Of a stretch of DNA of 64,000 nucleotides, positions 42,433 to 50,949 are shown piece by piece. The notes below the pieces were generated by a model. The model had not been told where the DNA came from and did not search any database. It worked only from the letters and a program-made list of their open reading frames with translations. The DNA is from Limnovirga sp038203525 (GTDB lineage: Bacteria; Bacteroidota; Bacteroidia; Chitinophagales; Chitinophagaceae): the NCBI GenBank assembly GCA_038203525.1, contig JBBRDW010000004.1:32476-96475 (forward strand), written 5' to 3'. The stretch's first letter is position 1. Each line of letters starts with the position of its first letter. The position numbers and the translations under genes are program-made.

Positions 42433-43761
42433 TTACTTTTTCTTCATGCGCAAACGCTGCACCACCAAATCGCCCAACGCTTTGCCTTCCTTAGCCCCTG
42501 CATTGCAGGAGTAGGTGTAATGGATGCCGCCATACACCCTTGAAATGGATGCTTCGTTGGCAGCTTCTCTTACAGAAGTAAAAGTGCGGTTGGGTATACC
42601 GAACTCGAGTTCGGATGAATCTGTGTAGGAAATATTATCGCCAAAAATATTAGTCATTACTTCTGCCGACGCAGCAGATATTGCAGCGTGCCCGCTGGTA
42701 TATTCCGGAAACGGTGGAGTTTGAATGTATGGTTGCCACTCCGGGTTGTAATACTTGTTTATCACTGTTTCCGGACGAATGTAAACACTTCTGTATTTTT
42801 CATCCCAGCAACTTATAAAAGCATCAAAAAGAGCAATGGATGTTTCGGCGTAAGCATAAACAGTCGTGGAAAAATCTGCCTGTTGCTTTTCACCAATAAT
42901 GCCCACAATATTCATCCAGTGACCGGGTGGCGAAAACTTTTTTGTACCATACTGCACATGGCCAACCACATTTAGTTTAAAAGGATTATCGTCCCAGAAA
43001 TCAGCGATGGCTTTCTGTTCAGCGGTTAAACTATCCACTGTATTTTTTACATGCATCAGCGCGTTGTAATATTCACTTGATTTGTTTAGTGGATCAAATT
43101 TCAGCGGACGTTCAGGCATAAACTGCGAAGCAGAATCCATTACTAAAGTCCTTATTTCACTCCAGTGCGGCTCAATTCCCTGCGTGTACGCGGGTGGTGT
43201 GGGTACCCATGTTCCGGGCTCATTGGTAACAGTGTATTTGCTCGCAGAGCGTAGCTGTGCGTAATTATCATTCTTACTCCAGTTTAACACTGCATGAGAT
43301 ATAACATTTGCATAGTTGATGCTGTTGTCTAGCATTCCCGATGGCATGCCGGCGTCGTTTGCTTTCTGTATCAGGTCGTTCATATACACATCCATACTGC
43401 CTTCCGGAAATGTAACAGCGTTGCCAACTTTACAAAATGCCAGCATTGCTGCAAATTGAAAGTCGGGCAGTTTGGCCGGATCTGGTTTTGGCATTACAGG
43501 CATTTCTTTTAACTGGCCTGCAAGGGATATGTAGTTACTGTCTCCTGCTGCTACTATTTCATACGCGGCAATATTGGCGTATGCGTAATTGCGGGAGGCT
43601 ACCATCGGCGCAAAATTATTTTCAAGTACTATGTCATTCAGCTTCTTAACCGTTTTTGAATACAGTAAAGGATCGTGCATAGACTTTACATACTCCATAT
43701 TTGGGGTACATGAAGCAAGCAGCATAAGCCCGGCAACAGAAAACAGAATGTATTTATTCAT
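42433..43761 (-). CDS. Vanadium haloperoxidase/PAP2-type lipoprotein with altered motif 3
   Basis: This 442-residue lipoprotein has lipobox LASC (then TPNM). The PAP2 domain has K-x6-RP (Lys322 to Pro330, KYRSVYIRPET) and SGH (356-358), and SR-x5-H (Ser407, Arg408, His414 in SRVYGGIHYTYS). The Asp expected four residues after His414 is Ser418. In haloperoxidases this Asp hydrogen-bonds the catalytic His, so activity may be reduced or changed. There is also a stretch of extra residues between motifs 2 and 3 (IFGDNISYTDSSELEFGIPN). It is a diverged paralogue of the 38401-39960 protein, not a copy. Confidence 0.87.
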   Translation of the reverse strand: MNKYILFSVAGLMLLASCTPNMEYVKSMHDPLLYSKTVKKLNDIVLENNFAPMVASRNYAYANIAAYEIVAAGDSNYISLAGQLKEMPVMPKPDPAKLPDFQFAAMLAFCKVGNAVTFPEGSMDVYMNDLIQKANDAGMPSGMLDNSINYANVISHAVLNWSKNDNYAQLRSASKYTVTNEPGTWVPTPPAYTQGIEPHWSEIRTLVMDSASQFMPERPLKFDPLNKSSEYYNALMHVKNTVDSLTAEQKAIADFWDDNPFKLNVVGHVQYGTKKFSPPGHWMNIVGIIGEKQQADFSTTVYAYAETSIALFDAFISCWDEKYRSVYIRPETVINKYYNPEWQPYIQTPPFPEYTSGHAAISAASAEVMTNIFGDNISYTDSSELEFGIPNRTFTSVREAANEASISRVYGGIHYTYSCNAGAKEGKALGDLVVQRLRMKKK

Positions 43762-43916
43762 TCATTGGAAAATAACTAAGTAAAACGATTTTTACGATTT
43801 TTTACTCCTTGCTGCTCAATGGCTGCAAAAATAATTGAGACAAAGCCAAACGACTTTGAAACACCAAAAGTGTTCAAAAAAAGCGTGATAGATTAATGAC
43901 TGATAAATGGCAGAAA

Positions 43917-44462
43917 TTAGCTAAAAATGTCTGGAGGTTGCCCGTGCATTGGAATGAACTGCTGAGGGCAGTTTGCTTCCGGCGATCCGCCGAAAGAAAC
44001 GGATCCGGAAATTAATAAAGAAAGTTTGTATTGCTCATTAAGGTCAAAATCAGTGAGCATTTGTTTAATAACTTCAGTTTTTTTGTTGGTATCGCCCCCG
44101 GGCAGATCGTTTGTTCTGCCATAAAAATCGATGGCTTTGGCCTCGAACTGGGTTTTTTCTTCGTGCGGTATGCACAGATAGATCATGGTATCATTTACCA
44201 GCTTGCGTTTTACGTATTTGTAGGTAACGCCATTTAAGTTTATATCTCCGTCAACACGTTCAAATTCTTTCCAGCTGGTTTGATAAGGAAGATGTATCGG
44301 CGTTTTTACGGTAACCAGTTCCTCTTCATGGTAGTAGCCTTTGTCAAGCCTGGCCACCATAACCGCGTCTATTTTATCCTGCATATAATTAATCATAACC
44401 CTGTAACCAACGGTGTTGAACAGGAACAAAGTGAGGAGTAATATTGCAGTTAATTTTTTCAA
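43917..44462 (-). CDS. Hypothetical exported protein next to a TonB receptor
   Basis: This 181-residue protein has an N-terminal hydrophobic segment (LTAILLLTLFLFNTVGYRVM) that could be a signal or anchor, followed by a soluble domain (YYHEEELVTVKTPIHLPYQT, VTYKYVKRKLVNDTMIYLC) and an unusual C-terminus rich in Pro, His and Gly (ANCPQQFIPMHGQPPDIF). I do not recognise the family. It lies downstream of the TonB receptor gene on the same strand but separated by a repeat pair, so co-transcription is uncertain. Confidence 0.65.
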   Translation of the reverse strand: MKKLTAILLLTLFLFNTVGYRVMINYMQDKIDAVMVARLDKGYYHEEELVTVKTPIHLPYQTSWKEFERVDGDINLNGVTYKYVKRKLVNDTMIYLCIPHEEKTQFEAKAIDFYGRTNDLPGGDTNKKTEVIKQMLTDFDLNEQYKLSLLISGSVSFGGSPEANCPQQFIPMHGQPPDIFS

Positions 44463-44533
44463 AGCCGTTGCAAGGATAAGAAATTATTTATAAAATCTTA
44501 AGATAATTTTAGCAGGTATTCTTAAAACAACTC

Positions 44534-44810
44534 ATTTTGTGGCCTGCCGTCGTTGCTGCCATTGGGCTTTTCTTACAGTGCACTCTTGTACGTTCGGAAT
44601 TTTATGGAGCCTTTCCCAAAGTGAAGATTGAAGCCGGAATGGTGTTTACAACACCAGCAATGTTAAGACGATGAACGCTGCCAATGCAATATAGGATCAC
44701 GATGATTTAGAGGAAGATAAGAGTGTATTTAAAGCTGAATATTGAGTCTGCATGCACAAGAGTGCGACGCAAGAAAAGGTCCCCAGGGATTTGATGCCCG
44801 GCTAAAAAAA
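44534..44810. repeat. Inverted-pair GCGACGC element (about 277 bp)
   Basis: Left core CTTACAGTGCACTCTTGTAC (44572-44591), right core GCACAAGAGTGCGACGCAA (44754-44772), right outer end GCCCGGCTAAAAAAA facing the 3' end of the TonB receptor gene. It fills most of the 414-bp gap 44463-44876. Confidence 0.8.
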
Positions 44811-44876
44811 TTGTACTTGTAGTAAAAAAAAGCTGCTACAAAAATGAAACAGATTGTTATTCAGATGAGCTAATGC

Positions 44877-47309
44877 TTATATTTTAAAACTAAGGGGCAC
44901 ATTTACTTTTATGCTGAAATTGCGGCCGGTTTCGTAAACACCCTGCCTGCCGGTTACATTGTTAACCGCTGTATATTTTAACCTGCTGAGATGGTTTTGA
45001 TAAGCCACATCGCCAATATTTAGTGCGGACAAATGAATGCTGCAGATACTTTTTCCTTTGCTGATGATCTCTGCACCTATGCCTGCATTTACTAGAAAAT
45101 AACTGCAGGTTGAGGTTTCTGTATTGTAGCCTGTAAAGGGGTTATCCTGTTTTAAAGTATAATCGCCGTTTAAACTGCAATAAAGGTTCTTTAAAGATTT
45201 TCCTTTGCTTAAAAAATTGCCTTTTAGCTCTGTAATTAATTTTGCCGCAGGAATCAAGGGGATGTTTTTTGTACCATCAACTTCATTATTAAACTTGCCC
45301 CTTGTGTAAGAAAAAGTATTTTCGAAGTGCAGCCAGTCCAGCGGGTGCGGGTGAACGTCTATGTGAAATTCAGCACCGTACAAATGGGCATTTTTGTGAT
45401 CGAAACGAAAAACATAAAACTGGTTGCCCGTTGAAGCAACTGTTAATAAAGAATCGCTGCCTGTAGTGTTAAGCACTTTTTCGTAGAAAATAAAATTGCT
45501 GATGTTGTTGTAAAAAATATTGCCGGTAAATGAAATGTGTTCTGTTGCTATTTCTATCCCGGCATCAGCCTGGGTACTTACTTCGCTTTTAAGGTTGTTG
45601 GTGCCCAATTCGTACCTGTTGGTGCCTTCATGAGCACCATTGCTGGCGAGCTCTGCAAAATTTGGTGCACGAAAACCGCGGGCTATATTCATTTTTAGGG
45701 CTATCTCACTCGTTGCCTGGTAGGCTAAACCTATACTGCCGGAAACATTTGAAAAGTTTTTTGCGAAGGAATTAAATTTTGTAACGCCATCAACAGCCAT
45801 TGATTTGCCTTCGGCATGGCGGTTATCAATTCGTAAACCTCCACTAACTGATAATTTACCTTTAGTGTATTGGGTGAACGCATAGGATCCAATGTCGAAC
45901 AGCGAGTAATCGGGTATAATAACTTCTAATGTTTTGTTTGTATTGGTTTGATACATTCCGTTAATACCAAAACTTGATTTAAAATTTTTTGAGGTAGTAA
46001 CGTGAAATCTAACTGCATAGTTTACGGTTTTAAGATCAAAATAGGCATTAGGCGTATTTATTTCCGCTGGGTTTCCAAATTCTTGGCGCTGATTTCGTTG
46101 AAAGCCTAACACCAGATCGAGCCTGTCTTTACCCAGATTAAAAGCATTATCCGATGTTAATTTAAGGTGCTGGATATGCTGGAAAGGAACTTCGGGTTTA
46201 ATTTGTTTAAAATCTTCGGAAGTGGCTATCGTCTGTTCACCATTGGGCAACTGCTTTAAAAATTGACCGGTTGTTGCGTCCCGTTCCCCTTCTACTATTC
46301 CAATATGTTGATCAAAATTGGTTACCAGTAAACGGCTGCTTCCCCATCGGCCACCGTAACCAACCATACCCCCAATATTTTTGTTATAAAATTTTGAATT
46401 AAAGACGTAATCATCGTATTTGTTTTTATAATCCTGTGCACCTTTATAGTCGCCATAGGCGTTCCAGCTAAATCCGTTTTTTGTACCCCCAATATTTCCA
46501 TAAAAACCACGAAGTTGGTTATTGGTTTGGTATTCACTTTCGAGGTTTACTTTCAAGCTCCCTTCCGGTACAGGCAACTGCGATTGGATATTAATAACAC
46601 CAGCTATTGCATCGCTGCCGTAGATGAGCGATGCGGGACCTTTTAAAACTTCCGCACGCTGCACGCTATAATCGTCTATTTCAATGCCGTGCTCATCGCC
46701 CCATTGCTGGCCCTCCTGCCTAATACCATCGTTTACAATAACTACCCGGTTATAACCAAGGCCACGGATGAAAGGCTTTGAAATGGCCGGCCCTGTGGTT
46801 AAAACAGACAGACCCGGAACTGATTTTGACAATGCATCAATAATATTGGAAGAAGTTGTGTTCAGCAGATCGTTATGCTTGATAATGCTTACCGGTTGCG
46901 GGTTTTGCCTTGTTCTTGTTGCAAAAGATACACCGGTTACAGTAACCGCCTCCTGTTCAACCACACTTGTTTGCAGAGCATAATTATGCGTTACGTCACC
47001 TGCAATTTCAATATTCTCAATTATGGAGGCATAACCCTGAAAAGATACTTCTGCCAGGTATTTACCGCTGCTTAAAGATTTTATTTTGTAGAATCCTTTA
47101 TCATCGGTTATGGCACCCTTTCGCAGGTCCGGGAAATAAACGGTAGCACCGGGTAAAGGCAATCCAGTTTTTGCATCACTAACTATTCCGGCTAAAGAAG
47201 CCTGAACCGGTGTCTCTTCTCTGGCGGAATTAACTACATTTTTTTGTGCATCAGCCTTAAAAAACAACAACAATAACCCAATAAAAAAAACAGACACACA
47301 ATTTCTCAT
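44877..47309 (-). CDS. TonB-dependent receptor with CarboxypepD_reg domain
   Basis: This 810-residue receptor has a signal (near FKADA), an N-terminal carboxypeptidase-regulatory-like domain (about 35-115: GIVSDAKTGLPLPGATVYF, GAITDDKGFYKIKSLSSGKY), a plug (130-240: ALSKSVPGLSVLTTGPAISK, LIYGSDAIAGVINIQSQL) and a barrel. His-rich patches occur (HIDVHPHPLDWLH), which may suggest a metal or haem ligand, but this is weak. No SusD partner is present, so it is not a polysaccharide utilisation receptor. A repeat pair and a small hypothetical gene follow on the same strand. Confidence 0.93.
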   Translation of the reverse strand: MRNCVSVFFIGLLLLFFKADAQKNVVNSAREETPVQASLAGIVSDAKTGLPLPGATVYFPDLRKGAITDDKGFYKIKSLSSGKYLAEVSFQGYASIIENIEIAGDVTHNYALQTSVVEQEAVTVTGVSFATRTRQNPQPVSIIKHNDLLNTTSSNIIDALSKSVPGLSVLTTGPAISKPFIRGLGYNRVVIVNDGIRQEGQQWGDEHGIEIDDYSVQRAEVLKGPASLIYGSDAIAGVINIQSQLPVPEGSLKVNLESEYQTNNQLRGFYGNIGGTKNGFSWNAYGDYKGAQDYKNKYDDYVFNSKFYNKNIGGMVGYGGRWGSSRLLVTNFDQHIGIVEGERDATTGQFLKQLPNGEQTIATSEDFKQIKPEVPFQHIQHLKLTSDNAFNLGKDRLDLVLGFQRNQRQEFGNPAEINTPNAYFDLKTVNYAVRFHVTTSKNFKSSFGINGMYQTNTNKTLEVIIPDYSLFDIGSYAFTQYTKGKLSVSGGLRIDNRHAEGKSMAVDGVTKFNSFAKNFSNVSGSIGLAYQATSEIALKMNIARGFRAPNFAELASNGAHEGTNRYELGTNNLKSEVSTQADAGIEIATEHISFTGNIFYNNISNFIFYEKVLNTTGSDSLLTVASTGNQFYVFRFDHKNAHLYGAEFHIDVHPHPLDWLHFENTFSYTRGKFNNEVDGTKNIPLIPAAKLITELKGNFLSKGKSLKNLYCSLNGDYTLKQDNPFTGYNTETSTCSYFLVNAGIGAEIISKGKSICSIHLSALNIGDVAYQNHLSRLKYTAVNNVTGRQGVYETGRNFSIKVNVPLSFKI

Positions 47310-47499
47310 TTATTATTTGTTACGTTGTTGCAAATGTAGGTTCCATTATAATATTTAATCCTGCGTTTTCATTTTTTAACAATTGAAGTTAACCAAAGGC
47401 GGAAAAGCGACAGCAGGTATTAGAAATGGCTATAGACTATTGTGTTAAAAAGCCTGAAACAAATCCAGATTTTAAAGCATCATTCCTATCCAGAAGATA

Positions 47500-47643
47500 G
47501 ACGGATTGCAACCACCGCCTTGGCGGGGCAGCTGCAAGGAAGAAGCTATTTAAAGCATAAGCCGGTATTAAAATTTTAGTTTGTATTTTTTTGAACCCAG
47601 CTGTACATCTTTGTTGACCGGTTGTTGCGTCGCACTCTTGTAC
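47500..47643. repeat. Two repeat units, one with hairpin-expanded core
   Basis: The forward unit (47500-47578) reads GATTGC, then ACCGCCTTGGCGGGGCAG, then CTGCAAGGAAGAAGC and GCCGGTATTAAAA; the GCGACGC centre is replaced by a CCGCC...GGCGG hairpin. The reverse unit (47585-47643) has outer end TTTTTTGAACCCAGC and perfect core GTTGCGTCGCACTCTTGTAC (47624-47643). Both lie in the 484-bp divergent gap 47310-47793, which has no gene. Confidence 0.75.
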
Positions 47644-47793
47644 ATTAATACGTTACGCGGCAATGGCTAAATGTTTATTAAAACACAACTGCTCATTCAC
47701 AAATAAAAATTTAATTTTTTTAGCATCGGAATAAAGCAGCATTGTAATAAAAAAATTGTCTACTTTTAGAGGGTAATACTATTATTTACCTGC

Positions 47794-48372
47794 ATGACTG
47801 AACAATCTATAATTGCCGGATGCCTGCAAAATGACCCCTCTACGCAAAGGGAGCTATATAACCGTTACAGCCCGCGGATGCTGTCGGTTTGTTATCGTTT
47901 TGCGCAAAGCAGGGAGGATGCTGAAGATATGCTTCAGGAGGGTTTTATAAAAGTATTTACCCAGATTCATACATTTCAAAACAAAGGTTCTTTTGAAGGC
48001 TGGATAAGACGGATAGTTGTTCACACCTGCATTAATTTTTTGAAAAAATACAAAAAACTTAATGAGAATGTTGAACTGGCTTTTGCGGGATATCTGGCAG
48101 TTAAAGAAGAAACAATTCCTTCGATAATGCAGGCAAAGCAAGTGGTGGAATGTATAAGGCTTTTGCCAATTGGATACAGAACGGTTTTAAACCTCTATGC
48201 AATTGAGGGATACAATCATAAAGAAATCGCGGAAATGCTGGAGATTGAAGAAAGCACCAGCCGCAGCCAATATACAAGGGCAAAAGTTATGCTCGAAAAT
48301 GTTTTGATAAAGAAAAAAATACTGGAAAAGCCAGAAAAGGAATTGAGTCTTGCCGGAGCTTTTAAAAAATAA
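47794..48372 (+). CDS. RNA polymerase sigma-70 factor, ECF subfamily
   Basis: This 192-residue protein has region 2 (about 20-90: QRELYNRYSPRMLSVCYRFA, EDAEDMLQEGFIKVFTQIHT, GSFEGWIRRIVVHTCINFLK) and region 4 (about 115-165: LPIGYRTVLNLYAIEGYNHK, EIAEMLEIEESTSRSQYTRA), as in group-ECF factors. A candidate promoter TTG-N16-TACTTTTA precedes it (47756-47778). The next gene (56 bp away) encodes a membrane protein with a cytosolic N-terminus that could be its regulator; no classic FecR/zf-HC2 anti-sigma motif is seen. Confidence 0.93.
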   Translation: MTEQSIIAGCLQNDPSTQRELYNRYSPRMLSVCYRFAQSREDAEDMLQEGFIKVFTQIHTFQNKGSFEGWIRRIVVHTCINFLKKYKKLNENVELAFAGYLAVKEETIPSIMQAKQVVECIRLLPIGYRTVLNLYAIEGYNHKEIAEMLEIEESTSRSQYTRAKVMLENVLIKKKILEKPEKELSLAGAFKK

Positions 48373-48427
48373 AAAGTAAAGGCGAGTAAGTATAACAACA
48401 ACTAACAACTGCTTAGAGCTATTCGCT

Positions 48428-50023
48428 ATGGAGAATGAGTTTTACGATAATGACTTCGAAAAGTTTCTGAAACAGGAAGCAGAGAATTATCGTATGTACC
48501 CTTCTGATCATATCTGGAGAAATATACAGCAAGAAGTTCACGGATATCAGAAATGGCCTGCACTGGGTATAATATCAATTTTTGTCATTTCAGCCCTGTT
48601 GATAGGTACGGTATTGGTAAAACCGCATTCTCAAACTGCATTAGTTGCATCAACATCCATGGGTACAACTGTTGAAAACAATAAACGTGGAGTGAGTGAC
48701 AATCAAACTACCTCCGGCGAGAAAAAATACCTAAACCACATCAGTTCAGGAAATATCAACAACGAAATTGCCGAAACAGGGATTGCAAAAAATAAAAATT
48801 TAATACTATCAGATGCTGTATTGGTTTCCAACGAAACCGTTTCCAATGAAATAAATGACAATTTGAATCAGCCTGCAAATATTGCTGAAGCTTATGAAAA
48901 TCAGGCAACTTTTACTACTGCTGTGGCCGTTGAAAAAACACCTGTTAATAAAACTGGTAATTCAGGCAAAGGAAATAATGTAATTTCGGTAAACCCTGAC
49001 ATTACCAAACAAGATATAACCCAGGCTGCCAATATACAGGCCGAAAAAAATTCTGGGACTAAAATACCTTTTTCATCAAATACACTCGAGGCGGATTTAA
49101 TAGCAGCCTCGTTAATTAAGAATTCTTCATTTCATCAAAAAATAGATTTCTCAAAAAAGCATTTTGACCTTTCCTATCTTTTTACAAATATGTTTGAGTT
49201 TACGGAAACAAAAAATCCGCAAACTCAGTTGAATTTTGGTTCTTATGTAAAAAATAACAGCACAACATCACCCTTGTCAAAATTTAGTGGAAAGAAATCA
49301 AAATTTGATTTTCAGGTTTACGTAACGCCTTCAATCAGTTATCGTAGATTGATTGATGACTACAACGGCGAACTCTCACGGTCGTACATAACAGCACTGC
49401 CATTTGCTGCAAATTATGTGGTAGACATAAACAATATCGTGAAACATACGCCTGCGGCCGGTTACGAGTTTGGCTTTTTGCTTGGGTATAATCTAAACAG
49501 CAAGTTGGCTATACGATCTGGTTTTCAGTTTAATATGCGCCAGTACAATATCAATGCATTTGTACATAATTTTGAACCTGCCGCAGCATCTTTGTTAACT
49601 GGTGTAATAGTTGAGCCTAACTCTATTACAGGATTTAGAAACATATCAGGGAGCGAGCCCATAGTTCTTAAAAACAGGTACTACGAGGTAAGCCTGCCAA
49701 TAGCCATAGATTGGCGGCCAATTAATAAAAGGCTGGCTTGGGGTATGTCTGCCTCCATACAACCAGACTACACTTTTGATAAGGAACCATTTATTGTTAC
49801 CACCAACTACAAGAATTATAAAGATGGTTCACAACTCATACGCAACTGGAATATAAATGCCAGCTTTGAAACGTACATCGGTTATAACACAGGAAAATAC
49901 AGGTGGCAGTTAGGCCCACAGATTCGCACCCAGCTTTTGCCAAGCCTTTCAAGCTCATATCCAATAAGAGAGTATCCAATAGACTATGGAATAAAACTTA
50001 GCCTAATAAGAGCGTTAAAATAA
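48428..50023 (+). CDS. Single-TM protein with C-terminal beta-barrel-like domain, paired with ECF sigma
   Basis: This 531-residue protein has no signal peptide. The first 43 residues are charged and cytosolic (ENEFYDNDFEKFLKQEAENY, PSDHIWRNIQQEVHGYQKWP), followed by a TM helix (ALGIISIFVISALLIGTVLV), a low-complexity Asn/Thr/Lys-rich linker (70-250), and from about 290 a strand-rich domain (FDFQVYVTPSISYRRLIDDY, GYEFGFLLGYNLNSKLAIRS, WRLGP-like strands) like outer-membrane barrels. The cytosolic head in front of a TM, directly downstream of a sigma gene, is the anti-sigma layout, here fused to a barrel-like domain. Anti-sigma function is inference. Confidence 0.7.
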   Translation: MENEFYDNDFEKFLKQEAENYRMYPSDHIWRNIQQEVHGYQKWPALGIISIFVISALLIGTVLVKPHSQTALVASTSMGTTVENNKRGVSDNQTTSGEKKYLNHISSGNINNEIAETGIAKNKNLILSDAVLVSNETVSNEINDNLNQPANIAEAYENQATFTTAVAVEKTPVNKTGNSGKGNNVISVNPDITKQDITQAANIQAEKNSGTKIPFSSNTLEADLIAASLIKNSSFHQKIDFSKKHFDLSYLFTNMFEFTETKNPQTQLNFGSYVKNNSTTSPLSKFSGKKSKFDFQVYVTPSISYRRLIDDYNGELSRSYITALPFAANYVVDINNIVKHTPAAGYEFGFLLGYNLNSKLAIRSGFQFNMRQYNINAFVHNFEPAAASLLTGVIVEPNSITGFRNISGSEPIVLKNRYYEVSLPIAIDWRPINKRLAWGMSASIQPDYTFDKEPFIVTTNYKNYKDGSQLIRNWNINASFETYIGYNTGKYRWQLGPQIRTQLLPSLSSSYPIREYPIDYGIKLSLIRALK

Positions 50024-50148
50024 TTCAACTTTATCATCGCCTAAAAATTTTAATTTCTACTTTCCGTTTTAATTACAACGGTAGTTTTTTTGCCAAAACC
50101 TACTATTTTATTCAGTTGCTGCATTTTGCCAAATTTATAACAAAGCCC

Positions 50149-50290
50149 TGAAGAGTGCGACGCAACGAAGCCCAATAGCGGCAATTAAGCCAGGTACAAA
50201 AGAAAAAAATATTGCCAATTGTAAATTTATAAAAATATTAGCCAAGGGCCGGTACTACTATTTAGCTTTGCTTGCGTCGCACTCCTGTAC
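50149..50290. repeat. Two GCGACGC units, outer ends facing each other
   Basis: Forward core TGAAGAGTGCGACGCAAC (50149-50166) with outer end GCCAGGTACAAAAGAAAAAAA, then reverse unit GGGCCGGTACTACTATTTAGC with core CTTGCGTCGCACTCCTGTAC (50271-50290). This is the opposite order to the paired elements elsewhere. They fill the gap 50024-50311. Confidence 0.85.
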
Positions 50291-50311
50291 ATCATATCTT
50301 TATTAAACAAC

Positions 50312-50935
50312 ATGTTTATCACTTTCTTCCGTTATAAAAAATTGTATTTTAGACGCCTGGTATTTTTCATTTTGCTATTTGTTACAGTAATTATATTTTC
50401 CTGTTCAGAACCTAATACGCAAAACGCAGAAGCTAAACTTCCTTCCAGTGATTCCTCGGTATTTTATCCTGTACAGGATTTCTTTTACCGGGAAATAAAA
50501 AACATCAAAGACTCCGCCAAACTAATAACTCTAATGACAGAAAACGATGGACAAAAAGACTCTTCCATTATAACAAAAGCACAATTAACCGAATTGGCCA
50601 GACCATTTTTCGAAAACAATATTTCTAACCTCTCAGTTAAAAAATATTACCGGGAATCAATTTTTCAGGATGAAACAACCGGCACTTATACTTTTGATTA
50701 CAGCTCAGTAAATAATTCGTTACCGCTTCAAAATATGCAGGTATTGCTGGATAAAGAAAACCAACAGGTGAAAAGGGTTTTTATCTCTCAGGTAAAAGCC
50801 AGTGGAGACACTGTAACTGTTCAAAAACTGGGTTGGAAAACCGGTGAAGGGTTTTTTGTAAACAGCAGCCAGCAATTGAGTGCGAATAAAGAAACTGTTA
50901 CGCAAATTACTGTTGTATGGAAGGATAACAATTAA
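50312..50935 (+). CDS. Hypothetical lipoprotein
   Basis: This 207-residue protein has a long N-terminal region with a hydrophobic stretch and lipobox (LVFFILLFVTVIIFSC, then SEPN). The mature part is a soluble, Ser/Thr-rich domain with strands (ETTGTYTFDYSSVNNSL, GDTVTVQKLGWKTGEGFFV, QITVVWKDNN). No family recognised. The gene is followed closely by uvrC (start 14 bp downstream) and may be in the same transcript, though a functional link is not expected. Confidence 0.7.
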   Translation: MFITFFRYKKLYFRRLVFFILLFVTVIIFSCSEPNTQNAEAKLPSSDSSVFYPVQDFFYREIKNIKDSAKLITLMTENDGQKDSSIITKAQLTELARPFFENNISNLSVKKYYRESIFQDETTGTYTFDYSSVNNSLPLQNMQVLLDKENQQVKRVFISQVKASGDTVTVQKLGWKTGEGFFVNSSQQLSANKETVTQITVVWKDNN

Positions 50936-50949
50936 TTTTGTTGCCAATT

